A program made the translations under genes and the position numbers. This document shows positions 17,550 to 27,224 of a stretch of 64,000 nt of DNA, one piece after another. The DNA comes from Nannocystis sp. (GTDB lineage: Bacteria; Myxococcota_A; Polyangia; Nannocystales; Nannocystaceae). The notes beneath the pieces are model-generated. The model saw only the letters and a list, made by a program, of their open reading frames with translations. It made no database searches and was not told the origin of the DNA. Each line of letters starts with the position of its first letter. Position 1 is the stretch's first letter. The stretch spans positions 62,001 through 126,000 of the forward strand of contig NZ_JADJNN010000016.1 in assembly GCF_016714285.1 (NCBI RefSeq), in the 5' to 3' direction.

Positions 17550-18993
17550 TCAGAACTGAAAGTAGATGAACTCCACGCCGGAGGGGGCGCCGGCGGCGGC
17601 GAGGGAGAGCAGGAGGATCGCGTAGACGAGGCCGCGCAACGGCGTGGGGGTGGTGAACACGAAGGGCAGGGCGTCAGCCGCCTGCACGCCGCGCCGCCGC
17701 TCGTGCAGCTCCTCCCACAGGTCGAGGCACAGCAGCGGGCCGGCACACACGATGATGAACTCGACGGTGTTCCAGTCGCTGGCCGCGAACGTGATGCCGG
17801 TGCCGAGCGCGTGCAGGACGTCGCCGGCGCCGGCGATCGTGCGGGCGCGAAAGAAGATCCACGCGAGGCACACGGCGTGGAAGAACAGCAGGCCGAGGAC
17901 CGGCGCCAGCAGGAGGCGCAGGAGGCCGGTCAGGCCCCGCTCGCCGACGAGCTGCAGCCACAGGCGGTGGAGCACGAGCAGCGCACCGTGGATGGCCCCC
18001 CAGATCACGAACATCCAGCTGGCGCCGTGCCACAGCCCGCCGAGCAGCATCGTCAGCATCAGGTTGCGGTGGTGCTTCCGGCGTCCGCCGCGGTTGCCCC
18101 CGAGCGCGATGTAGAGGTAATCGCGGAGCCACTGCGAGAGGCTGATGTGCCAGCGCCGCCAGAACTCCTGCGGATTGGTCGCAAAGTAGGGCCGCCTGAA
18201 GTTCAGCATCAGCTCGATACCCAGCAGCTTCGAGACCCCGCGGGCGATGTCGGTGTAGCCGGAGAAGTCGGCGTAGATCTGCAGTGCGAAGGCGTACACG
18301 GCCAGCAACGCGGTGGCGCCTGAGTAGGAGCCGTCGCCGCTGAACACCGGGTCGACGATCCGCGCCATGTTGTCGGCGACGACGACCTTCTTGAACAGGC
18401 CGACCAGGATCAGCCACCCGCCGTCGCGCAGCCCGGCGTAGCGTGAGCTGGCGGGCGGCGGCGAGCTGCGGGAGCAGGTGGGTCGCGCGCTCGATCGGCC
18501 CGGCGACCAGCTGCGGGAAGTAGGCGACGTACAGCGCGAATACCGTGAGATCTCGCGATGCCGGCATGCGGCCGCGATACACGTCGATCGTGTAGCTCAT
18601 GGTCTGGAACGTATAAAATGAGATCCCGACCGGTAGCACGATGTCGAGGGTGGTCGTCGAGACCGACCAGCCGAGCGCTGCGCACAGCCCCGCGAAGCTG
18701 TCGACAAAGAAGTTGAAGTACTTAAAGAAGCCGAGGATACCGAGGTTGCTCGCCAAGCTGACCAGCAGCCAGCGGCGGCGCTGCGCCGGTCCGCTGTGCT
18801 CGATCGCCTGGGCGCAGCGGTAGTCGATCGCCGTCGAGAGCGCGATGAGCCCGAGGAAGCGCCAGTCCCAGGCGCCGTAGAACACGTAGCTGGCGACCAG
18901 CAGGACGATGTTCTGCACCCGCGTCGGCACGGCCACATAGATCGCGTACACAACAGCGAAGAAGCCGAAGAATGCGACGGAGTTGAAGAGCAC
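17550..18993 (-). CDS. MBOAT O-acyltransferase (AlgI/DltB-like), frameshifted
   Basis: Two frames form one polytopic protein of about 481 residues. The first reads from GTG 18993 (LFNSVAFFGFFAVVYAIYV) through AGPIERATHLLPQL; the second continues LVGLFKKVVVADNMARIVDP, YADFSGYTDIARGVSKLLG and LLGGLWHGASWMFVIWGAIH with the conserved MBOAT His. They join at 18441, where dropping one base gives RQLTYAGLRDGGWLILVGLF. The gene is either recently inactivated or has a sequence error. It starts 10 nt after the FG-GAP lipoprotein stop and is followed by the SGNH partner, so the three form one operon. Role: membrane step of O-acetylation of a cell-surface polymer. Confidence 0.8.
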
Positions 18994-19003
18994 GGGTCGG
19001 CTT

Positions 19004-21340
19004 TCAGCCGATCGCCTTGCAGGCCGGGGCGAGGACGGTCCGGTTGTTGTCGGTGCGGCACTCGACCCACGAGTGCGGCACGTCGCCGTCGTCGACGATG
19101 AGCACCAGCGGCTGGCTGCCGTCGACGAAGCCGGCGGGCAGGACCTGCAGCTCGAGCACGACGTCCTGGCCCTCGGCCGGGTAGAGCGGCTTGGTGGTCG
19201 CGCCGGTGCCGAGCAGGGTGCCGCCCTGGTCCGGGTCGCCCTCGTAGAACCCGACCACGACCCCGGCGGGGACGGCGGCCTGGCCGAGGTTGCGGACCCG
19301 GGCGAATGCGAGGAGGCCGTCGATGCATTCGGTGCGGCCCGAGACCACGAGGTCGGGGGCCGCGAACTCGCCCTCGGGCTGGACGTTCTGGCGGAAGTTG
19401 TTGAGCCGCGGGACGGTCCAGTTGCTCGCCTCGGCCGCGGGCACCTGGCCGTCCTCGCCGATGTTGGTCACGTGATACGCGTGTTGATTCCACACCCGCC
19501 GGGTGCGGACCCACTGGCCCTTGGTGTCGCCGAAGACCCGCACGCCCTGGGTCTTCATCTGCTCGACCGGGCAGATCAGGTCCGAGTAGCTGTTCGAGGT
19601 CACGACGATGTCGGCCTGGCCGTCGCCGTCGACGTCGGCGACCAGCGGGTACTCGTGCAGGGTGCCGGAGGTGTTGCACACCTGGGTCAGCACCTCGCCG
19701 CTGGTGCCGTCGTAGATCCGCATATATTGCTCGTCGGCGTAGACCACCTCGGCCTTGCCGTTGCCGTCGAAGTCGAACACGGAGGAGCCGGTGAACGCGG
19801 ACGAGCAGTCCTGGGTGGTCTTGAACCACAGCACGGTGTCGGTGGGCGCGACGTTCGGGTCCATCAGGCGCGCGCCGCTGAATACGATGTAGCCGACCGC
19901 GCCCGCGACCCCGACGTCGGGGGTGCCGTCGCCGTCGAAGTCGGCGACCGTGGGCGGGCCGCCGCCGTACTCGAACATGGCGCCGCAGGAGACGACGGTC
20001 GAGGCGCCGTTGTTGAGGTCGAGGCCCTGGCGCAGCACCTCGAACTTGCCCGGCGCCACGGCGCTATAGCGCCACAGGTGCAGGAAGTGGGTGCCGGTGC
20101 CGTGGACGTTGTCGACGACGACGATCTCCGGCAGGCCGTCGAGGTCGAAGTCGGCGATCGCCGGGAAGGTGCCGCCGAGGCCGGAGTCCGCGAGCACCGT
20201 GCCGTCGGCCTCGAGGATCCGCGTGGTCGTGACGATCTCGAGCGCGCCGTCGCCGTCGGCGTCGGCGGCGATCGCCTTCTTGTGCCACCAGCTCATGCCT
20301 GGCGCGTCGAAGCTGAGCTCGAGCGCGCCGGTCTTGCCGTCGAGCACGGCGCCCTCGAGCAGCACCTCGACCTGGCCGTCGCCGTCGAGGTCGGTCAGCG
20401 CCGGCTGGTCGCAGCCGACGGCGGTCGAGGTCCACAGCTCGACGCCCTCGGCCGTGAAGGCGCGGGCCTTGAGGCTGGCGGTGCAGGCGACGATCTCGTT
20501 GCCGGGGAGGCCGTCGATGTTGCCGCCGGCGATGCCGCGGCCGCCCCAGATGTCGTCGACCATGGGCTTGACGCTCCACTTCTCGACGACCGCGCCGTCC
20601 TTCACCGACACCGCGCGCAGGGTGCCGCCGCTGTTGTAGGCGCCGGCCTCGAAGGAGCTGAACACGATCTCCGGGATGTCGCGCTCATCGACGATCTGGT
20701 CGCAATTGTCGTCGTCGAGCTGGATCACGATCGGCGGCATCATCACGTCGCCGCCGGTCCACGCGTACTTGAGCTGCGGCTCGAAGCTCTTCTCCGGCAT
20801 GACCTCGCACTGCGCCAGGCAGTCGATATCATCGCCCTCGGGCTCGACCCCGGGCGGGCACTCGGGGGGCGCCGGCAGGCACTTGCCGGTGGCCGGGCGG
20901 GCGCCGCCCTGGCACAGGTCGCCGCCCATGGTCCCCGGGTCGCCGAGCGAGTACTCGCAATAGCTGCCCTCGGGGCACTCGGTCGCGTCGATGCAGGTGT
21001 CCCCCGGGACCACGCATTGCTGGAACGAGCACACCTGGCCGTCGTCGCAGCAGACGTCCTTGCAGGCGAGGGCGATCGGGCAGCAGGCGTCGGCGATGCA
21101 CTCGCCCTCGGGGCACAGCTCGGCGTTGCAGGCCGCGCCGGTGTCGCTGCTGCTGGTCGGTGGGGGCTCGCCGGTGGCGCTGCCAGTGGTCGGCGTCCCG
21201 GTCTCGCCGGTGCTCGGGTTCGTGAGGGTCACCGCGCCCGTGCTCGCCCCGGCCGACTCGTCGGCGCGGCCGCCGTTGTCACCGCAGGCGCCGAGGAGGA
21301 GCCACCCGAGCCAGGAGAGCCGCGTCGCGTGCTGCTGCAT
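19004..21340 (-). CDS. FG-GAP/VCBS-repeat tethered lipoprotein
   Basis: 778 residues from ATG 21340. Lipobox LLLGAC, short Gly/Ser/Thr tether, then a Cys-rich segment (about 60-140: CNAELCPEGECIADACC, CKDVCCDDGQVCSFQQC). The main part is an integrin-like FG-GAP repeat array with Asp-rich calcium loops (DLDGDGQVEV, DADGDGALEI, DFDLDGLPEI, DFDGDGTPDV, DFDGNGKAEV, DVDGDGQADI). It closes with HVTNIGEDGQVP and a CARDB-like domain (APDLVVSGRTEC). Surface binding protein, calcium stabilised (family inference). It heads the operon with the MBOAT and SGNH genes; a related C-terminal fragment lies at 6740-7207. Confidence 0.85.
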   Translation of the reverse strand: MQQHATRLSWLGWLLLGACGDNGGRADESAGASTGAVTLTNPSTGETGTPTTGSATGEPPPTSSSDTGAACNAELCPEGECIADACCPIALACKDVCCDDGQVCSFQQCVVPGDTCIDATECPEGSYCEYSLGDPGTMGGDLCQGGARPATGKCLPAPPECPPGVEPEGDDIDCLAQCEVMPEKSFEPQLKYAWTGGDVMMPPIVIQLDDDNCDQIVDERDIPEIVFSSFEAGAYNSGGTLRAVSVKDGAVVEKWSVKPMVDDIWGGRGIAGGNIDGLPGNEIVACTASLKARAFTAEGVELWTSTAVGCDQPALTDLDGDGQVEVLLEGAVLDGKTGALELSFDAPGMSWWHKKAIAADADGDGALEIVTTTRILEADGTVLADSGLGGTFPAIADFDLDGLPEIVVVDNVHGTGTHFLHLWRYSAVAPGKFEVLRQGLDLNNGASTVVSCGAMFEYGGGPPTVADFDGDGTPDVGVAGAVGYIVFSGARLMDPNVAPTDTVLWFKTTQDCSSAFTGSSVFDFDGNGKAEVVYADEQYMRIYDGTSGEVLTQVCNTSGTLHEYPLVADVDGDGQADIVVTSNSYSDLICPVEQMKTQGVRVFGDTKGQWVRTRRVWNQHAYHVTNIGEDGQVPAAEASNWTVPRLNNFRQNVQPEGEFAAPDLVVSGRTECIDGLLAFARVRNLGQAAVPAGVVVGFYEGDPDQGGTLLGTGATTKPLYPAEGQDVVLELQVLPAGFVDGSQPLVLIVDDGDVPHSWVECRTDNNRTVLAPACKAIG

Positions 21341-21439
21341 GCGCGCATGGGACCACCTCTCCGCCGGCAAGTCCAGCGGCGGACGACCCCCGACGACCAC
21401 GATGGCCCAGCCCACCACGAGCACGGCCACCGCGTATCG

Positions 21440-23158
21440 TCACAGCGTCTTCAGGTACTCCAGCAGCGCCCAGCGATCGGCATCGGCGAGCCCCGTGCCG
21501 TACTCATGCCCCGCGTTCGAGTTGCCGGTCAGGCTGGTATCGAGCACGAACGGCACCTCGCCGTCACTGACCCGCCCCACCTTCTTCGGGTCGTACTCCC
21601 AGCGCCCGACCGCGAAGCGCCGCGGCCGCTGCGTCGCCGGCAGCAGCAGGTCGTAGAGCGTCGGCACCGAGCCGTTGTGGAGATACGGCGCCGAGGCCCA
21701 CGCCCCGTTGAGTGGGCGCGCCTTGTAGGCCAGCAGCGACACGCTCGGGTCGTTCGGGTCCTCGCGGTGCTCGCCTTGCTTCGGCGTCTTCTCTTGCTTG
21801 TGCAGCTTCGCGTTGACCATCGCCTGGGCCGCCGCGAGCGGCTGGGCCGACAGGGCGCGGGTGACGAGGTCGCCGAGCAGGGCCACCGCGCTGACGGTCG
21901 CCCCGTAGCGCTGGCCCGTCGGCGAGATGGCGCCCTCGAGCACCCCCGAGGGGGCCTTCGCGGTGGCCAGGTTGCGCGCGCTGGTCGGGTCTGTGCCGAC
22001 CTTCTCGATGTCGGTGACCATCGCCACCACGCTGCGATTTGGGTCGTCGCGGTCGAGCAGCGCGTGGCAGCGCACGCAGTGCTTCGCGTACAGCGGCTCG
22101 CCACGCGCGGCCAGCGGGCGGTCGATCGCCGGCAGCAGCTCCTCCGGCCACACCGGCGACTGCAGGCGGCGCAGGCTCTCTTCCATGGCCACCAGCGCGT
22201 TGCCCTCGATCGTCGACTTGTAACCCCGCTTCGCCGCCTCCTCGGTCTCGTAGTGTTGCACCTCGACCTGCCCGAACACCCCCACCACCTCACCCGCGTT
22301 GCGGCCCACCGAGCCCGCCCCGGCGTTCCCCGCGAATCCGGTCCATTGCACGTAGTCGTGGCGCGGCGCGTCCCACAGCAGCGGGAAGCTGTTCGGTGCG
22401 TCGACCGTCAGGCTGTTCTTCGCGTCGCTGGTGAAGCGGATCGTCTGATTGATGATTCGACCGACCGCGTCGAGCCGGCCGAAGCCCTCCCGGGTCGGCG
22501 CGTGGTTGGCCGCCGCGTAGCTGGCGAACCACGCCTGCGTCTCGGTCAGGGTGTCCCGCGCCGCCGCGCGCCGCGGCCCGGGCAGCGCCGCCGTGAAGCG
22601 GGCCAGCTTCGCCTGGTCCGCCAGCGTCGCCGTCAGCGACGCCTCGATCGCCGCGAACAGCCCGATCATATCGATGAGCGCCGGCCCCCCGTCGATCCGC
22701 ATCGCCGTGCCGCGGTAATTGATCTGCGTCGTATGGCAGGCCGCGCAGGTCAGGCCCACCCGGTCCTTGTGCCGCGCGAACCCGACCGGCAGCCCGTCGG
22801 GGTTGTTCGGCGTCGGGTGCTGGTTGAGGAGGCGAAACCGCGTGAGGTGCTCCGGGCTGATGAACGGCCGCGGATTGTCCGCCTGCTCGAGGTTCACCAG
22901 CACCTCATAAGGCATCAGCACCGAGCCCTGATCCGCGTGATAATACCACAAGGTCTCCGCTGGCCGCCAACCCTGCTCGAGATACACCAGCCGCGTCGCG
23001 CCGTCCCCGTAGGCGTCCTGCGCCAGCACCTTCCCGGCTCGCTCGCCGACGCCCTGGATCACCGCCCCGGGGCCGCCCGCAGGCTGCGTGGGTTTTCCGC
23101 CGCTCGCGCAAGACGCCAACAAGAGCCCCGAAATCACGTGACCGACATATCGAACCAT
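21440..23158 (-). CDS. RoxA-like di-haem c-type cytochrome, lipoprotein
   Basis: 572 residues from ATG 23158. Signal peptide with lipobox LLLASC, so it is membrane-tethered. There are two haem c sites: CAACH (138-142) followed by TTQINYRGTAMRIDGGPA, and CVRCH (361-365). The spacing, the size and the region LLWDAPRHDYVQWTGFAGNA resemble rubber oxygenase RoxA and related di-haem proteins of the cytochrome c peroxidase superfamily. The known RoxA is secreted and cleaves polyisoprene; whether this lipid-anchored form does so is unknown. No redox partner gene is adjacent. Alternative: a di-haem peroxidase-like electron carrier. Confidence 0.7.
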   Translation of the reverse strand: MVRYVGHVISGLLLASCASGGKPTQPAGGPGAVIQGVGERAGKVLAQDAYGDGATRLVYLEQGWRPAETLWYYHADQGSVLMPYEVLVNLEQADNPRPFISPEHLTRFRLLNQHPTPNNPDGLPVGFARHKDRVGLTCAACHTTQINYRGTAMRIDGGPALIDMIGLFAAIEASLTATLADQAKLARFTAALPGPRRAAARDTLTETQAWFASYAAANHAPTREGFGRLDAVGRIINQTIRFTSDAKNSLTVDAPNSFPLLWDAPRHDYVQWTGFAGNAGAGSVGRNAGEVVGVFGQVEVQHYETEEAAKRGYKSTIEGNALVAMEESLRRLQSPVWPEELLPAIDRPLAARGEPLYAKHCVRCHALLDRDDPNRSVVAMVTDIEKVGTDPTSARNLATAKAPSGVLEGAISPTGQRYGATVSAVALLGDLVTRALSAQPLAAAQAMVNAKLHKQEKTPKQGEHREDPNDPSVSLLAYKARPLNGAWASAPYLHNGSVPTLYDLLLPATQRPRRFAVGRWEYDPKKVGRVSDGEVPFVLDTSLTGNSNAGHEYGTGLADADRWALLEYLKTL

Positions 23159-23331
23159 CGCTGCGCTCCCGGATCGTGGACCCGCCGCTTTGTACCACCC
23201 GGCCCGCCGCGCGAACATGGCGGAAGATCGGCCAGCCGGTGGCACGCTCCGGCCAGCTCGGGCCCGGAGCGAAGGCGCGCCCGCAAGAAAGCGTGATGGA
23301 TCGACCGGCGCCGTGGCACCCACCGGGAACC

Positions 23332-24765
23332 ATGCGACGTGTCAGCCAGTCCCTCCCTCTCGTCGGCCAGGCCCTGCTGCTCGGCTGCACGGCCTATGTC
23401 CACGTGGACACGAGCTCCGACGCGAGCTCCGGCGCGAGCTCCGACGCGAGCTCCGGCACGAGCTCCGACGCGAGCTCCGACGCGACCTTGGAGCCGACCA
23501 CCACCACGACCACGACTGCGCAGGCGCAGACCTACTCCGTGGGTGGCACCGTCACCGGCCTCATCGGCACCGGTCTCGTCCTGTCGCTCAACGGTGAGCA
23601 GCTGATCGTGAGCGGCGACGGCGAGTTCACCTTCACGACCATGCTCGAGGCCGGCCTGAGCTACACGGTCACCGTCAAGACGCAGCCGAGCGATCCCAGC
23701 CAGACGTGTACGGTCACGAATGGCTCCGGCACCATCGAGGGCGCCGACGTCGACTCCGTGGCGATCGCCTGTGGCATCGTCGATTGTGTGGACATCGCCA
23801 CGCTGACTGCCGACATTCATACGCGCTACCTCGATACATTCGGCACCCACCTCTTCATCGCGGCCGGTGAACAATACGGCCAGCTCAGGATCGTGGATGT
23901 CTCGCAGCCCGAGCGGAGCACCCCGACGGTGGGGGAGCTGTCCTTCACCATGAACGACGGCTGCTACTACGGCGGGGGCGTCAAGGTCGCGCCGGGTGGC
24001 GACATTGCGTTCCTCTATGGCGGTGGCTGCGACGGCCTGCGCACCGTCGACGTGAGCGACCGCGCCGCGCCGCTCGCCGGCGTGGTCGTGGGCGGGCTGT
24101 CGGCCGGCACGCTGGACCTGGAGATCTGCGGAGACATGGCCTACGTCGTGGTCCAGAGCGTGGGGGTGGCCGCGTTCGACATCAGCGATCCCTCGGCCCC
24201 CGTCTTGCGGGACGAGTACGTCATCGACGGCGGCACCTACCCATATGCTGTGACCTGTCGGAGCCGGGACGCGAACACCGACGTCGTCTATCTGGGTGAT
24301 GGCGGCGATCTCGCCGCCCCGGCGGGCCTGCGCAGCTTCGAGTACAGCAAGGCCTCGCAGGCGCTCACGCCGCGAGGCAGCTATCTGCCGGACCCGTCGT
24401 CCTGGGGGGGCCGCGGCTGGCCGCTCAGCGATGAGCTCCTGTATCTCAGCTGGTCCAATTCGACGCAGTTGGCGACCTTCGATGTCTCCGACCTGGACAA
24501 CATCCCGGCGCCCACGACCGTCCCCGGGGTCGCGGGCAGCAACGCCGAGATGCTCGTCCTCGGCGATTTCCTCATCACCAGCGGCCTCACGGGGCTGGCG
24601 ATCCTCGACATCTCCACCCCGACGATGCCGGCCCTGCGCTATCACAGGGACATGATCAACTCGATCGTGGGGCTCGCACACTTTACCAGCGAGGGGCAAG
24701 ACTACCTCGCCTATACCTTGAATGGTGAGGCCACGATCTCGATATGCCGTCTCGCGCTCCCGTAG
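23332..24765 (+). CDS. Tethered lipoprotein with LVIVD-type propeller repeats
   Basis: 477 residues from ATG 23332. Lipobox LLLGC then a perfect-looking tandem tether (SDASSGASSDASSG...) encoded by a 12-nt repeat at 23411-23484. A short beta domain follows (GGTVTGLIGTGLVLSLNGEQ), of the type often seen before these propellers. The rest has repeats of LVIVD type: LRIVDVSQPERSTP, LRTVDVSDRAAPLA, VAAFDISDPSAPVL, LATFDVSDLDNIPA, LAILDISTPTMPAL. Such proteins form a beta propeller on the surface. Ligand unknown. Confidence 0.8.
   Translation: MRRVSQSLPLVGQALLLGCTAYVHVDTSSDASSGASSDASSGTSSDASSDATLEPTTTTTTTAQAQTYSVGGTVTGLIGTGLVLSLNGEQLIVSGDGEFTFTTMLEAGLSYTVTVKTQPSDPSQTCTVTNGSGTIEGADVDSVAIACGIVDCVDIATLTADIHTRYLDTFGTHLFIAAGEQYGQLRIVDVSQPERSTPTVGELSFTMNDGCYYGGGVKVAPGGDIAFLYGGGCDGLRTVDVSDRAAPLAGVVVGGLSAGTLDLEICGDMAYVVVQSVGVAAFDISDPSAPVLRDEYVIDGGTYPYAVTCRSRDANTDVVYLGDGGDLAAPAGLRSFEYSKASQALTPRGSYLPDPSSWGGRGWPLSDELLYLSWSNSTQLATFDVSDLDNIPAPTTVPGVAGSNAEMLVLGDFLITSGLTGLAILDISTPTMPALRYHRDMINSIVGLAHFTSEGQDYLAYTLNGEATISICRLALP
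23411..23484. repeat. 12-nt tandem repeat encoding Ser-rich tether
   Basis: Six near-identical 12-nt units (GAGCTCCGACGC type) in frame within the lipoprotein gene encode (S-S-D/G-A)n. Copy number could vary between strains, changing tether length. Confidence 0.7.
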
Positions 24766-24971
24766 GCCATGGCGCGCGAACTCACATACGCCGCCGCGTA
24801 GCCGCGCCCCGGGACGGCACCGGCGTGCTCGACGACGGCAGCTGCTGGGGCGGCCTGGACCTGTCCTTCATCCCGTCGAACTGACCGCGCGTGCGGCTGT
24901 GGCGGGCCAGAATATATTTCGCGGTCGCTCGCCACCCGGGAGGGGCCCCGGGTCGCTATGATGACGCGAAT

Positions 24972-27149
24972 ATGCGGCGTCTCGGCACGGCGGCTTCATG
25001 GTGGCGAATCGGTGTGCAAGCGGGGCTGCTGGTGGGCATCGGGCTCGCTTTCGTGGGCGGCATCGAGCCTGCTCCGGTGGGCGCCGCGCCCAATCCATGC
25101 CAGAAGGAGGCCGGCTGCAGCTTCAAGAAGCCGCTGTTTGGCATCATCCTCGACTACTCGAGCTCGATGAATGAGCAGTTCGACGTCAACACGACCCGCT
25201 GGCAGGGCGTCGTCGATGCCATCACCCAGGCGGTGAGCTTCGACAACGGGTACATCGCCGAGAACTTCATCCTGGGCCTGATCCGCTTCGGTCACGATCC
25301 CGACCCGAACGTCGCCGGGACCAAGATCCCGGCCGACAAGTCGGGCCTGATCGACGGGCAGAGGCTCGACGTCGGCTGGTATGACGAGAAGGCGCCGGAC
25401 AAGCCCTACATCGAGTGTACCAACGGCGACGCCATCGTCGCGGCCCTCGCGGCCGCCGGCCCGCCCTCAGGCGGCAACAAGGTCGGCATCGGCACCTGGA
25501 CCAAGGGCGCGATGGACTTCGCCAAGGCGTACCTCGCACAGACCGTCGCCGACCATCCGGGCGATATGGGCAAGCGCAGGGCCGCGTTCATGGTCATCAC
25601 CGACGGCAAGTGGACCAACCCGCAGGGCAACATGACCCTCGGCCCGGCCAACCAGGACCCGGCCATCACGGCCGCCGACCTGTACACCAACCAGGAGGTC
25701 CCGACCTACGTCGTCGCCATCGGCGACGCCGAGGGCCAGATGTTCGCCGACACCCTGGCCACCGCCGGCGGCACCGGGAAGGCGATCGGTGCCAAGGACC
25801 CGCTGGCCCTCGTCGACGCCCTCAAGGCCGTGATCGTCAAGGTCCAGGTGGACGTGGTCGCCCCCGCCTGCGCCCCGGGCCTCCCGCGCGTGATGGTCCT
25901 GATGGACAGCTCCTCGTCGATGCTCAACTACAAGATGGGCACCGAGCACGCCCCGGCTGGCATGGGCGGCTGGGACCTGGCCCGCGACGCCCTCGCCGGC
26001 GACATGTCGATCTTCGACATCGTCCTCAACAACAACAACAAGGTCGAGGAGTGGGTCCACCTCGGTATCTCGGTGTTCGGCCACAACGCCCCCGCCGAGG
26101 AGAAGCTGATCGTGCAATACGGCCCCTGCCGCAAGCCCAACTTCGCCTGGGCCCTCGACCCCGCGAGCTCCTGCGAGGCCCCCGGCTGCGTCGACCCCTA
26201 CGCGGTGCCACCGATCAAGTGGACCTTCAAGGACGGCTCGATCAACCCGCCCTTCTTCGCCGAGAAGACCGTGAGCCACATGCCGAAGTGTGACTTCGCC
26301 GCCCAGGTGCCCAAGGCTTGCATTGGCTCCGGCACCTACACTCACCTCGGCCTCAACCTGATCCAGGCGAACCTCGCCGCATACCAGGCCGAGTGCAAGG
26401 CGGTCGACGCGGTCTACCCGTGCGATGACCAGACCGATTTCATCAATATCCTGATCACCGACGGCAAGTACAACTCGACCGACGCCCAGGTCCAGATGCC
26501 GCTCGAGGCGATGTACGGCGCTGGCGTCACCACCTACGTCATCGGCTTCGGCGACGCCGTCGACGTGAACCAGCTCAACAAGATGGCCGACTGGGGCTCG
26601 GGCAACCTGCTCGACTACTACGACGCCAACAATCAGGATCAGCTCGAGATGTCCCTCAAGGGCATCCTCGAGCAGCTCAGCTTCGACGAGTGCTGCAGCG
26701 TCAACGATTGCTCGGTGATCGTCGACCCGGGGAGCGACTCGGACCCCGACCCGCTGCCCTTTGAAAGCACAAGCAGCGCAAGCAGCAGTGGCACCGATAC
26801 GGGCACGACCGGCGGCGCGACGGGCACCACCGATTCAACCCGGACCGGGACCGGCACCGGGACCGGGACCGGGACCGGCACGAGCGGGCTCTCGACGACG
26901 AGCGCCGACACCACCAGCGAGGTGTCCACCGGCTCCGGCGCGTCGTCCGGCGGGACCCCGACGACGACGATGACTCCGCCCACCGCGACCACCGGCGACG
27001 GGTCCTCGGGCAGCAGCGGCAGCGGCGGGAGCGGGACCGACGATGGCTGCGGCTGCACGGCCGAGGAGGGCCATGGTGGGCGCGGGGGCCTCGGCGGGGC
27101 GCTGCTGGTCCTGGGCGTCGCCGGCCTCCTGCGTCGCCGCCGCGCGTGA
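24972..27149 (+). CDS. Two-vWA protein with MYXO-CTERM sorting tail
   Basis: 725 residues from ATG 24972. Signal peptide (about 1-38) then two von Willebrand A domains with MIDAS motifs DYSSSMNEQ (Asp 61) and DSSSSMLNYK (Asp 312), each followed by a conserved downstream metal residue region (ITDGKWTN, ITDGKYNS). A Ser/Thr/Gly tether with a 6-nt repeat (ACCGGG units, 26842-26880) leads to the C-terminus, which has DDGCGCTAEE, a hydrophobic segment (GGALLVLGVAGLL) and RRRRA: the MYXO-CTERM signal that is processed by myxosortase and anchors the protein at the surface. Role: surface adhesion or assembly; metal-dependent binding is family knowledge. Confidence 0.9.
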   Translation: MRRLGTAASWWRIGVQAGLLVGIGLAFVGGIEPAPVGAAPNPCQKEAGCSFKKPLFGIILDYSSSMNEQFDVNTTRWQGVVDAITQAVSFDNGYIAENFILGLIRFGHDPDPNVAGTKIPADKSGLIDGQRLDVGWYDEKAPDKPYIECTNGDAIVAALAAAGPPSGGNKVGIGTWTKGAMDFAKAYLAQTVADHPGDMGKRRAAFMVITDGKWTNPQGNMTLGPANQDPAITAADLYTNQEVPTYVVAIGDAEGQMFADTLATAGGTGKAIGAKDPLALVDALKAVIVKVQVDVVAPACAPGLPRVMVLMDSSSSMLNYKMGTEHAPAGMGGWDLARDALAGDMSIFDIVLNNNNKVEEWVHLGISVFGHNAPAEEKLIVQYGPCRKPNFAWALDPASSCEAPGCVDPYAVPPIKWTFKDGSINPPFFAEKTVSHMPKCDFAAQVPKACIGSGTYTHLGLNLIQANLAAYQAECKAVDAVYPCDDQTDFINILITDGKYNSTDAQVQMPLEAMYGAGVTTYVIGFGDAVDVNQLNKMADWGSGNLLDYYDANNQDQLEMSLKGILEQLSFDECCSVNDCSVIVDPGSDSDPDPLPFESTSSASSSGTDTGTTGGATGTTDSTRTGTGTGTGTGTGTSGLSTTSADTTSEVSTGSGASSGGTPTTTMTPPTATTGDGSSGSSGSGGSGTDDGCGCTAEEGHGGRGGLGGALLVLGVAGLLRRRRA

Positions 27150-27224
27150 ACCTGGCCTTAGGGACAGCTACGATTGGGTCGAGCCAGCTTCGCAGCTCCG
27201 TTCACCGGAGCTCGACAATCGCGG

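Noticed and set aside
18983..23296. Very long open frame on the plus strand (over 1400 codons)
   Set aside because: It is antisense to the FG-GAP and di-haem genes and made of Val/Ala/Gly/Asp/Arg-rich shadow sequence typical for GC-rich DNA.
24813..24884. A 23-residue plus-strand stretch DGTGVLDDGSCWGGLDLSFI... ending at a stop
   Set aside because: It looks like the end of a lost gene, but it is too short to assign and has no start.
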